Of a DNA stretch of 42,735 bases, positions 35,998 through 42,735 are shown one piece after another. Below the pieces are notes generated by a model. It was not told where the DNA came from. It worked only from the letters and a program-made list of their open reading frames with translations, and did no database searches. Both the position numbers and the translations under genes were made by a program. The stretch covers positions 1-42,735 of the forward strand of contig CACBXQ010000008.1 of NCBI GenBank assembly GCA_902543245.1, written 5' to 3'. The DNA comes from an uncultured Pelagibacteraceae bacterium. Its GTDB lineage: Bacteria > Pseudomonadota > Alphaproteobacteria > Pelagibacterales > Pelagibacteraceae. Position 1 is the first letter of the stretch. The number at the start of each line of letters is the position of its first letter.

Positions 35998-36746
35998 TAT
36001 TTTTTTTCAATTGTCCCGTCGGATGAATGTGTATGATCATGCTTATGTTCATATATTGATAATATTTTGGATACATCATCACCAAAAAGTTCTTTATACT
36101 TTTTATCATTAGCAACAGCTACAGGCGTTCCGGAACAACAAACATGTCCATTTAAGCAAAGTACATAATCTGTTTTTGACATTACGACATGTAAGTTATG
36201 TGAAATTAGTAAAATACCACATTTAAGTGACTCAGAAATATTTTTAATTAATTTATATAAAGCAATTTCTCCAGTAAAATCGACTCCTTGAACAGGCTCA
36301 TCTAAAACTAACAATTCTGGTTTTTTAGCAATTGCTCTTGCCATTAAAACTCTTTGAAACTCACCTCCAGACAAATCATTTAAACTGTTATGCTTCATGT
36401 GATTCATACCTGTTAATGTAAGAGCATCATTAAGCTCAGTATTAGTTAAGTCTTGAGTTAAATTCATGAAATCAATTACTCTTATCGGCAAAGCCCAATC
36501 AACTGAAATTTTTTGAGGGACATAACCAATTTTATCAGTAAATTTTTCAACTTTTCCTTCTATGTCCTTATATAGTCCTAGTGCTATCTTAGCAGTAGTA
36601 CTTTTGCCAGATCCATTTGGACCAATTAATGTAACAATTTTTCCTTTATTAACTTCAAGAGAAACGTCTTTTACTAACCATTTATTATTTCTGTATACAC
36701 CTGTCTTTTCTAATTTCACTAACAGGTTATTATTTTTATTAATCAT
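35997..36746 (-). CDS. znuC: Zinc ABC transporter ATPase ZnuC
   Basis: A 249-aa ABC ATPase with Walker A GPNGSGKST, Q-loop IGYVPQKI, signature LSGGEFQR, Walker B LLVLDEPVQGVD and switch His in LLISHNLHVV. The C-terminus is His-rich (YEHKHDHTHSSDGT), a feature often found in ZnuC. It is the first gene of the minus-strand operon. Its ATG lies 44 bp from the Zur-type palindrome, and znuA is transcribed the other way. Confidence 0.94.
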   Translation of the reverse strand: MINKNNNLLVKLEKTGVYRNNKWLVKDVSLEVNKGKIVTLIGPNGSGKSTTAKIALGLYKDIEGKVEKFTDKIGYVPQKISVDWALPIRVIDFMNLTQDLTNTELNDALTLTGMNHMKHNSLNDLSGGEFQRVLMARAIAKKPELLVLDEPVQGVDFTGEIALYKLIKNISESLKCGILLISHNLHVVMSKTDYVLCLNGHVCCSGTPVAVANDKKYKELFGDDVSKILSIYEHKHDHTHSSDGTIEKK

Positions 36747-36790
36747 TAAATTTATACTTGATTTTTTAAATTTGTTACATTATTACACAA

Positions 36791-36805
36791 TGTTATAATA
36801 TAACA
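36791..36805. promoter_or_regulatory. Zur-box palindrome between znuC and znuA
   Basis: TGTTATAATATAACA is a perfect 7-1-7 palindrome and matches the core of the E. coli Zur operator (ATGTTATANTATAACAT). It lies 22 bp before znuA and 44 bp before znuC in an 81-bp spacer. A further half site TGTTACA occurs at 36773-36779, 18 bp away, so two dimers might bind. Confidence 0.85.
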
Positions 36806-36827
36806 ATATTTAAGAGGACCTAAAACT

Positions 36828-37853
36828 ATGAAAATTTTAAGCAAATTAAGCATAATTATATCAACACTTATGTTTAGCATAATTACATATGCTAACGCAG
36901 ATATAAAAGTTGTAACATCAATTAAACCAATACATTCAATAACTAGCTATATAATGGATGGTGTAGGATCACCAGATCTAATAGTAGATGGATATAATTC
37001 ACCCCACAATTTTCAACTTAAGCCTTCACATGCCAAAATGTTACAAAATGCAGATTTAGTTATATTTGTTGGCGAAGGTATAGAAGAGTTTTTAGAAAAA
37101 CCTTTAGAGTCGATAGCAAAAGATGCAAAGAAATTTGCTTTATTAGAGCAAAGTGGTTTTAAAAAATTAAAATTTAGAGAAAAAAATATATTTGAAGAAC
37201 ACGATGATCATGATGATCATGATGATCATGATAAAAAAGCTAAGAAAAAAGATGATCACGACGACCACGATGATCATGATCACGACAAAGAAGCTAAGAA
37301 AAAAGATGATCACGACGATCACGGGCATGATGATCACGGTCACGGACATGGTGAATATGACCCACATATTTGGTTAGATCCAATAAATGCAAAAGCTATG
37401 ATTAAAAAAATTACAAAACTTTTGTCAAAAATGGATAAAGAAAATAGCTCAACTTACAAATCTAATTCTAAAAAAGCGATAAAAGAAATCGATATGATGG
37501 TTAAAGAAATTAAAAGTGAAATGAATAAAGATCTTAAATTTGTAGTATTTCATGATGCCTATCAGTATTTTGAAAATAGATTTGATATAAGTGTTTTAGG
37601 AGCATTAACTGTAAATACAGATGTTTTACCTGGAGCAGAACAATTATCAGAAATAAGAGAAGTAATTGAACATGAAAATGTAAATTGTATTTTTTCAGAA
37701 CCACAATTTAATCCTGATATAATTAATGCTATAGCAATGGATACAAATGTTAAAACTGGAGTATTAGATCCATTAGGCGCTACATTAGAACCAGGTAAAG
37801 ATTTATACTTTGATTTAATAAGAAATATATCTAAATCCTTTAAAGGGTGTTAA
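36828..37853 (+). CDS. znuA: Zinc ABC transporter, periplasmic binding protein ZnuA
   Basis: Captures zinc for ZnuBC. It is 341 aa with a signal peptide cleaved near ANA-DI (residue 24). The zinc ligands expected of the family are H60 (SPHNFQLKPS), H180 (YDPHIWLDP) and H242 (FHDAYQYF), with an acidic ligand in the last 50 residues. Between helix and second lobe lies a long His/Asp-rich loop (residues 125-175), longer and more regular than in many ZnuA proteins. An AGAGGA ribosome binding site lies 9 bases before ATG. The next gene starts 8 bp downstream. Confidence 0.95.
   Translation: MKILSKLSIIISTLMFSIITYANADIKVVTSIKPIHSITSYIMDGVGSPDLIVDGYNSPHNFQLKPSHAKMLQNADLVIFVGEGIEEFLEKPLESIAKDAKKFALLEQSGFKKLKFREKNIFEEHDDHDDHDDHDKKAKKKDDHDDHDDHDHDKEAKKKDDHDDHGHDDHGHGHGEYDPHIWLDPINAKAMIKKITKLLSKMDKENSSTYKSNSKKAIKEIDMMVKEIKSEMNKDLKFVVFHDAYQYFENRFDISVLGALTVNTDVLPGAEQLSEIREVIEHENVNCIFSEPQFNPDIINAIAMDTNVKTGVLDPLGATLEPGKDLYFDLIRNISKSFKGC
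37200..37352 (+). repeat. His/Asp-rich tandem repeat inside znuA
   Basis: About 50 codons of (H-D-D)n with two AKKKDDHDDH units at residues 138-147 and 156-165. The DNA copies at 37239-37268 and 37293-37322 differ at one base and are 54 bp apart, so a recent duplication is likely. The loop probably buffers or funnels zinc. Copy number should vary between strains. Confidence 0.85.
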
Positions 37854-37861
37854 TTTAATTA

Positions 37862-38836
37862 ATGGGAGAAACTAACAAACAAGTTCCAGTTACTGTTTTA
37901 ACTGGCTTTTTAGGCGCTGGAAAAACTACTCTTTTAAATAGAATATTAACTGAGCAGCATGGAAAAAAATATGCTGTGATAGTTAATGAGTTTGGTGAGC
38001 AGGGCATTGATAACGATTTAGTTGTTGATGCTGATGAAGAAGTTTTTGAGATGAACAACGGTTGCATTTGTTGCACTGTAAGAGGTGATCTAATCCGTAT
38101 TCTAAGTGGCCTCATGAAGCGAGCAGATAAACTTGATGCAATCATAGTAGAAACTACTGGATTAGCTGATCCAGCTCCTGTTGCACAAACATTTTTTGTC
38201 GATCAAGATGTTGCGGATCGTACAAAATTAGATGCAATTGTTACTGTTGCTGATGCTGTTCACTTGAGTACACAATTATCAGATCATCATGAAGCAGAAG
38301 AACAAGTTGCATTTGCTGATGTTGTATTATTAAACAAAATAGATCTTGTTGATGAAAGTAGATTAGATGCTGTTAAAGAGAGAATAAAAAAAATTAATCC
38401 ATTTGCAAAAATTATTCATACCACTAAATGTGGAGTATCTTTAAGTGAGATTTTAAATCTTGATGCTTTTAATTTAAAACGTATTTTAGATACTGAGCCT
38501 GATTTTTTAACATCAGATCATGATCATGAACATGATGATGATGTAACTAGCTTATCATTTGTTTCAGATACTCCTTTAGACATGGAAAAGTTTCAGGATT
38601 GGTTTAGCAAGCTTTTACAAACAAAGGGACAAGATATATTAAGAACCAAAGGAATCCTCGATTTTACAGGAGAAAATGATAGATATGTTTTTCAAGGTGT
38701 GCATATGCTTATGGATGCCTCGCCAATGGGTAAATGGCCAGAAGGCAAAGAACGAAACTCTCGACTAGTTTTTATTGGTCGAAATCTTGAGAGTATGAAT
38801 TTGAAAGAAGGATTTGAAAATTGCAAATCGGCATGA
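37862..38836 (+). CDS. CobW/COG0523-family GTPase, probable zinc metallochaperone
   Basis: A 324-aa G3E GTPase: Walker A GFLGAGKTT (15-23), NEFGE (43-47), the metal-binding CICC (68-71, C-x-C-C), ETTGLADPAP, and the guanine-specificity NKID. A His/Asp-rich stretch SDHDHEHDDD leads to the C-terminal CobW_C domain. Zur-regulated members deliver scarce zinc to client enzymes (ZigA/ZagA/ZNG1). Its place directly after znuA and behind a Zur box supports this over cobalamin or nitrile hydratase roles. Its TGA overlaps the ATG of the WD40 gene (ATGA). Confidence 0.9.
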   Translation: MGETNKQVPVTVLTGFLGAGKTTLLNRILTEQHGKKYAVIVNEFGEQGIDNDLVVDADEEVFEMNNGCICCTVRGDLIRILSGLMKRADKLDAIIVETTGLADPAPVAQTFFVDQDVADRTKLDAIVTVADAVHLSTQLSDHHEAEEQVAFADVVLLNKIDLVDESRLDAVKERIKKINPFAKIIHTTKCGVSLSEILNLDAFNLKRILDTEPDFLTSDHDHEHDDDVTSLSFVSDTPLDMEKFQDWFSKLLQTKGQDILRTKGILDFTGENDRYVFQGVHMLMDASPMGKWPEGKERNSRLVFIGRNLESMNLKEGFENCKSA

Positions 38837-39876
38837 AAGCTGATTCAAATAAGTTTCCAGAGTTAAATAAAACAAAATTTGAAAATAGAGGAAAGGAGTT
38901 TAAGCTTGGAATTCCTGTTACTAATGCTATTACAATTGGGAATTCTATAGCTGTTGGATTTGGGGATGGAACTGTCAGAATATTTCGCTCAGGACAAATT
39001 TCAGAGCCAATAAAAGCACATAGTGGCGTTGTTCTTAGTATTTCAAAAGATGGTGAAGATATTTTAACTGGTGGTGATGATGGTAGATTTTTAAAAATTT
39101 CACTTGATGGAGAAATAAAAGAAATTGCAAACTTTGGTTCTCGATGGGTAGATCATGTTACTGCATATAATGGTAGTTTGGTATGTACATGTGGAAATAT
39201 TGTTTATCTCTGGATGCCAAATAAAAAAGAACCAAAATTATTAGAACACGAGAGTACCATCGGTGGTGTAGCATTTGATTCAAAGGGAAGAAGACTAGCA
39301 GTGTCTCGTTATGGTGGAGTTACTCTTTGGAAAAAAGATTATAGTAATAAGTGGAGCTCATCCAATTTAATTTGGAAAGGCTCGCACAATAAAGTCATTT
39401 TTAGCACTGATGATCGATTTTTGGTTACATCTATGCAAGAAAACCAACTTCATTTTTGGCGCTTAAAAGATAAAACAGATTCCTTCATGTCTGGCTATGG
39501 AGCAAAAGTCAAAAGTTTTGCTTTTGTTTATGATTCAAAATTTTTAGTAACATCCGGTTCAAATGAAGCAATCTGTTGGCCGTTTGATGGAAATGGACCA
39601 GAAGGTCGTAAACCAATTTGTCTTCCTTACGTTGGAAATAAACTAGTAACTTTTGTTGAGCCATTCCCAAATGAAAATGCGATTTTCACTGGTTTAAGTG
39701 ATGGTTCAGTTTTTTTATCAGAAATTGAAAAATCAACCAATACGATCATCATCCGTAGCTTCACTGAGTCTGAGGTAACAACAATTGCAGTGACCGAAGA
39801 TTGTTCAAGTATATTAATTGGTGATATCGGAGGAAATATTTTATGGACATCAATATGGGATGAAGAGGAAAAATAA
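38833..39876 (+). CDS. WD40-repeat beta-propeller protein
   Basis: A 347-aa cytosolic protein (no signal peptide) with about seven WD40-like blades, for example AVGFGDGTVRIFRSG, LTGGDDGRFLKISLDG, AVSRYGGVTLWKK, LVTSMQENQLHFWRL and FTGLSDGSVFLSEI. The ATG at 38833 is used because it overlaps the CobW stop (ATGA); a TTG at 38821 is weaker. Propellers are protein-protein platforms, and this one is translationally coupled to the CobW GTPase. It may help select the GTPase's client or partner; that is inference. I know of no assigned function. Confidence 0.85.
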   Translation: MKADSNKFPELNKTKFENRGKEFKLGIPVTNAITIGNSIAVGFGDGTVRIFRSGQISEPIKAHSGVVLSISKDGEDILTGGDDGRFLKISLDGEIKEIANFGSRWVDHVTAYNGSLVCTCGNIVYLWMPNKKEPKLLEHESTIGGVAFDSKGRRLAVSRYGGVTLWKKDYSNKWSSSNLIWKGSHNKVIFSTDDRFLVTSMQENQLHFWRLKDKTDSFMSGYGAKVKSFAFVYDSKFLVTSGSNEAICWPFDGNGPEGRKPICLPYVGNKLVTFVEPFPNENAIFTGLSDGSVFLSEIEKSTNTIIIRSFTESEVTTIAVTEDCSSILIGDIGGNILWTSIWDEEEK

Positions 39877-39878
39877 AT

Positions 39879-40142
39879 ATGTTCAATAAAAAAAAACCAA
39901 ATGTAGAAAAAATAAGAAATTTAAAAAAAATATTTTTAAAAGAAAAAGATATTCCCGAAACATCAATTTTAAGCATTGCAGAATTAAGCTGCCATGAACC
40001 TAATTGTCCTCCTATTGAGACGATCATAACTGAAAGAAAAATCGATGGAAAAATAAGAAATTGGCGTATTGGAAAACCAATTAATGATATTTTAGAAATA
40101 GATATTGTTCAATTGAGTAACTCTCATAACCACTCTCATTAA
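39879..40142 (+). CDS. Small Cys/His protein in the zinc operon
   Basis: An 87-aa protein starting 2 bp after the WD40 gene. The centre has ELSCHEPNCPPIET, a C-H-x3-C arrangement (Cys 5 apart) followed by two Pro, and the C-terminus is SNSHNHSH. Both could bind zinc. The N-terminus is basic (KKKPNVEKIRNLKK). No named family is recognised, although the SCHEPxCPP block looks like a conserved signature. It could be a zinc carrier or client partner of the CobW GTPase. It ends 5 bp from the convergent next gene. Confidence 0.75.
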   Translation: MFNKKKPNVEKIRNLKKIFLKEKDIPETSILSIAELSCHEPNCPPIETIITERKIDGKIRNWRIGKPINDILEIDIVQLSNSHNHSH

Positions 40143-40147
40143 AATAC

Positions 40148-40741
40148 TTATTTTTTTAATGCTTCCTCAAGATAGTCTAATCTATCTTGCCCCCAAAAAA
40201 TTTCATTATTGAGGACATATGAAGGTGCACCAAATACGTCATTTTTAATCGCATCCTCTGAATTTTGTTGATATTCTTTTTTGATCTCATCATTTAGTGC
40301 CATTTTCTTTATCTCTTCAAAATTTAAACTCAATTTTTCACAAATTTCCTCAAGAATATTAAAATCTGAAATATCTTTTTCTAATGACCATAAATATTTT
40401 AAACATTCATTTCCAAAACTAAGTTTACTTCCCATTTTATTCGAAGCAATTACAAATTTTGCTGGTAAATGAGGGTCTTTAGGCGGAAAAAATTTTGGCT
40501 GTTTATTAATTGGCAAATTTAGTTTTTTTGCAATTCTTGTAAGCTCTAAAAGTCTATATTTTTGTCGTGCAGGATGTCTTTTTGGAACTGGCAATCCTCC
40601 TGTGTTTGGAAATATATCCCCAACTAAATCAAATGGTTTTTCTATAACTTCAATATTGTAATCGTTTATTATTTTAGCAAATCTATCTTTACCTAAGTAA
40701 GTAAATGGAGACAATACACTGAAATAATATTCAATTTTCAT
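40148..40741 (-). CDS. DsbA-fold protein, 2-hydroxychromene-2-carboxylate isomerase-like
   Basis: A 197-aa kappa-GST/HCCA isomerase-type protein. The N-terminus EYYFSVLSPFTYLG has Ser in place of the DsbA Cys motif, which marks the isomerase/GST kappa group. VFGAPSYVLNNEIFWGQDRL is the typical C-terminal block with the cis-Pro. HPARQKYRLLELTRIA is also conserved. The actual substrate in this organism is unknown; glutathione-dependent isomerisation is the family role. No aromatic degradation genes are nearby. Confidence 0.85.
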   Translation of the reverse strand: MKIEYYFSVLSPFTYLGKDRFAKIINDYNIEVIEKPFDLVGDIFPNTGGLPVPKRHPARQKYRLLELTRIAKKLNLPINKQPKFFPPKDPHLPAKFVIASNKMGSKLSFGNECLKYLWSLEKDISDFNILEEICEKLSLNFEEIKKMALNDEIKKEYQQNSEDAIKNDVFGAPSYVLNNEIFWGQDRLDYLEEALKK

Positions 40742-40864
40742 ATAATTTAATTTTTTTATTATAGTAAAACTTTATCTTAATCATATATAAAAATAATAAG
40801 TAATAAACATTTCTAATAGTTTAAGTAATTGCTTTTTTTCATTAAATAAGTTCTAATAATATTG

Positions 40865-41863
40865 ATGACAACTGTTTCTCTGACTTTAGATGAAGTTTTT
40901 GAATTAACTAACAAAACTTTACTTGCAAATGGATGCGATGAAGAAACAGCTGATACTTTATCTACTTTAATCAAAAATGCTGAAAGAGACGGATCATTAT
41001 CTCATGGTCTATTTAGATTACCCGCATATGTATCTGGTTTAAAAAGTGGAAAAATTAATGGTAAGGCTAGACCAGTGATTTCAAAATTAACTGCTAGTGT
41101 TGTTAAAGCAGATGGGAAAAATAGTCTTGCCCCAATGGTTTTAAAATACGGAATACCAGAACTAGTTAAAGCTGCAAAAGAAAATGGAGTAGCTGTTTTA
41201 GCAATTACTAACTCTCATCATATGGCTGCTATGTGGCCCGAGACAGAAGCAATTGCAGAGCAAGGACTTGTTGCATTTGCCTGTACATCATACAAGCCTG
41301 CAGTTGCACCAGCAGGAGCAATTAAACCTTTATTTGGAACAAACCCAATCTCATTTGCTTGGCCAAGAAAAAATAAACCACCTGTAGTTTATGATATGGC
41401 TACTGCATCGATGGCCATGGGAGAGGTTCAAGTTGCTAAAAGGGAAGGTCATAAGGTTCCCCTAGGAACAGGTTTAAGCAAAGATGGTAAGGACACCACT
41501 GACCCGGGAGAAATCGCAAATGGAGGGGTCCTATTGCCCTTTGGAGGCTATAAAGGATCAGGTATAGCCATGATGGTAGAATTATTAGCAGGATCATTAG
41601 TTGGAGATAATTTCAGTTTTGAAACTGCTGAAAAAGATAATAATGATGGCGGACCTCCAAGTGGGGGTGAGTTTGTTTTAGCCATGTCACCAAAAATTAT
41701 TTCTGAAGGTGACTGGGAAACTCATTCAAATAATTTCTTTGAAAAAATGAAGGCTATGGATGGTGTAAGATTACCTGGTGAAAGAAGACATAAAAATAGA
41801 TTAGATAAAGGCCCTAGAAATATAAATAAAGAACTTTTTGAGAAAATTAAATCTTTAGGCTAG
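40865..41863 (+). CDS. Ldh2/DpkA-family NAD(P)H reductase, probably cyclic imine carboxylate reductase
   Basis: A 332-aa enzyme of the malate/L-lactate dehydrogenase 2 superfamily. The active-site block NAERDGSLSHGLFRLPAYV, NSHHMAAMWPE, KPLFGTNPISFAWP and VLLPFGGYKGSG all match. These blocks look most like delta1-piperideine/pyrroline-2-carboxylate reductases (DpkA/LhpD), used in lysine or trans-hydroxyproline breakdown. Sulfolactate or malate dehydrogenases of the same family are alternatives. The ATG at 40865 is preferred to the TTG one codon earlier. The 123-bp spacer upstream is AT-rich with no clear motif. The last 9 bp overlap the end of xthA. Confidence 0.85.
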   Translation: MTTVSLTLDEVFELTNKTLLANGCDEETADTLSTLIKNAERDGSLSHGLFRLPAYVSGLKSGKINGKARPVISKLTASVVKADGKNSLAPMVLKYGIPELVKAAKENGVAVLAITNSHHMAAMWPETEAIAEQGLVAFACTSYKPAVAPAGAIKPLFGTNPISFAWPRKNKPPVVYDMATASMAMGEVQVAKREGHKVPLGTGLSKDGKDTTDPGEIANGGVLLPFGGYKGSGIAMMVELLAGSLVGDNFSFETAEKDNNDGGPPSGGEFVLAMSPKIISEGDWETHSNNFFEKMKAMDGVRLPGERRHKNRLDKGPRNINKELFEKIKSLG

Positions 41864-42631
41864 ATCAATTTCAAATGGCGTATGGTCTGATGGTTTTTCA
41901 CGACCTCTTGGTTCTTTGTTGATTTTACAACTTTTAACAGATTTTAATAATGGTGTAGAAACTAAAAAATGATCTATTCTCATACCATTATTTTTAGCCC
42001 ATCCTCCACTCATGTAATCCCAAAAAGTATATTCAATTTTATCATCGTTAAAATATCTATATATATCCTCGAAACCCATATTTAATATTTCTCTATATTT
42101 TTTTCTTACATCAATTGTAAAAAGCGCATTATCTAAATAATTCTTATAATTATAAACATCAATTTCTTCAGGAATAACATTAAAATCTCCTGAAATAATT
42201 ATCTTATTATTTTCATCAAGTAATTTTTTTATTTTTTTTACGAAAGAATTGTACCATCCGATTTTATAATCATATTTTTCAGTACCAATTGGATTTCCAT
42301 TTGGCGCATAAATATTAATCAAAATAAAATTATCTTTCTTATATTTTACATTTGTTGTGATAATTCTTGAGTGACCCATCTTATCTTTAAAAAAATTAGT
42401 CTCCACATTATCAAGTTTTTTTTTGGAAATTATAGCAACACCATTATAGCTTTTTTGACCAAAAACATATGACTCGTATTTTAACTTTTTGAAATCATCA
42501 AATGGATAGTTTTTTTCTTCAGTCTTAATCTCCTGCATTAATAATATGTCAGGATTATTTTTTTTTAAATAATCTTTTATATTATCTATTCTTGCTCTGA
42601 CTGAGTTAACGTTCCAGGTACTAATTTTCAT
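41855..42631 (-). CDS. xthA: Exodeoxyribonuclease III
   Basis: A 258-aa AP endonuclease/3' exonuclease for base-excision repair. Motifs in order: STWNVNSVRARI (4-15), LLMQEIKTEE (metal-binding Glu), YAPNGNP, SGDFNVIPEEIDVYN (catalytic Asp/Asn), MRIDHFLVS and SDHTPFEID (catalytic Asp-His). The length is normal. The ATG shares one base with the TAA of the upstream ErpA/IscA-type gene (TAATG), giving a two-gene unit. Confidence 0.94.
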   Translation of the reverse strand: MKISTWNVNSVRARIDNIKDYLKKNNPDILLMQEIKTEEKNYPFDDFKKLKYESYVFGQKSYNGVAIISKKKLDNVETNFFKDKMGHSRIITTNVKYKKDNFILINIYAPNGNPIGTEKYDYKIGWYNSFVKKIKKLLDENNKIIISGDFNVIPEEIDVYNYKNYLDNALFTIDVRKKYREILNMGFEDIYRYFNDDKIEYTFWDYMSGGWAKNNGMRIDHFLVSTPLLKSVKSCKINKEPRGREKPSDHTPFEIDLA

Positions 42632-42735
42632 TAGACTGAAAAAGATTCACCACAACCACATGAGCTTTTGCTCTGAGGATTGGTAATTTTAAATGAACTA
42701 CCTATAATTTCTGTTATATAATCGACCTGGGAACC
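42631..42735 (-). CDS. ErpA/IscA-type Fe-S carrier, C-terminal part (cut by window end)
   Basis: The last 34 codons of an A-type iron-sulfur carrier. The peptide starts GSQVDYITEIIGSSF and ends NPQSKSSCGCGESFSV, carrying the C-G-C pair that binds the cluster. The NP..K.SCGCG.SF ending is like ErpA. The 5' part, including the first cluster Cys, lies beyond the window. Too short for this track's usual cut-off, but the motif is diagnostic. Confidence 0.85.
   Translation of the reverse strand, partial: GSQVDYITEIIGSSFKITNPQSKSSCGCGESFSV

Noticed and set aside
37200..37352. CRISPR-like regular repeats
   Set aside because: The repeats are coding, short, without spacers, and explained by the His/Asp-rich loop of ZnuA.
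37167..37377. Met/Ile-rich open frames on both strands over the ZnuA repeat
   Set aside because: They are out-of-frame readings of the (HDD)n tract; the znuA frame has a signal peptide, zinc ligands and full family length.

Overview
The window looks like a piece of a SAR11-type (Pelagibacterales) alphaproteobacterial chromosome. The DNA is very AT-rich and lysine/asparagine/isoleucine-heavy. No intergenic gap exceeds 200 bp, and many genes meet as TAATG or ATGA overlaps. The gene set also fits a small marine oligotroph: an AapJQMP amino-acid transporter, PlcP/Agt lipid remodelling, and NtrYX followed by TrkAH. This assignment rests on recalled family resemblance, not on a search. No mobile element, CRISPR array, rRNA or prophage was seen. 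I count 39 protein genes (2 cut by the window edges) and 3 tRNAs.

Region by region. 1-4.8 kb (+): the end of ntrY, then ntrX, trkA and trkH, then tRNA-Arg(UCU). 4.9-6.7 kb (-): a HisD-family dehydrogenase closer to the sulfopropanediol type (HpsN), with a small exported pentapeptide-repeat protein overlapping its end. 6.9-11.1 kb (+): the general amino-acid ABC transporter aapJ-aapQ-aapM-aapP, with an intrinsic terminator between the binding protein and the permeases. 11.3-11.9 kb: a small XRE-type regulator and tRNA-Asn and tRNA-Cys on the minus strand. 12.0-17.55 kb (+): valS, ilvD and a GDP-mannose pyrophosphorylase, overlapping end to end.

17.55-32.5 kb is a phosphate island. A diacylglycerol-kinase-like gene (-) and plcP-agt (+) diverge from one 99-bp spacer that carries two oppositely oriented 7-4-7 Pho-box-like repeats. 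A third repeat of the same form precedes pstS. Then come phoR, an unrecognised exported protein, pstS-(terminator)-pstC-pstA-pstB-phoU-phoB, a SixA-type phosphatase (-), ppk and ppx. Together these sense phosphate (PhoR/PhoB/PhoU), import it (Pst), replace phospholipid with glycolipid (PlcP/Agt, with a kinase able to recycle diacylglycerol) and make or degrade polyphosphate.

32.6-40.1 kb is a metal and metalloid section. On the minus strand, znuC-znuB-zur run into a small membrane protein, arsC, an aquaporin and a Nudix hydrolase. On the plus strand, znuA-CobW GTPase-WD40 protein-small Cys/His protein read outward. A palindrome matching the Zur operator lies between the two arms. The CobW/WD40/Cys-His trio is the most promising under-described system here. 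40.1-42.7 kb: a DsbA-fold (HCCA isomerase-like) protein, an Ldh2/DpkA-family reductase, exonuclease III and the end of an ErpA/IscA-type Fe-S carrier.
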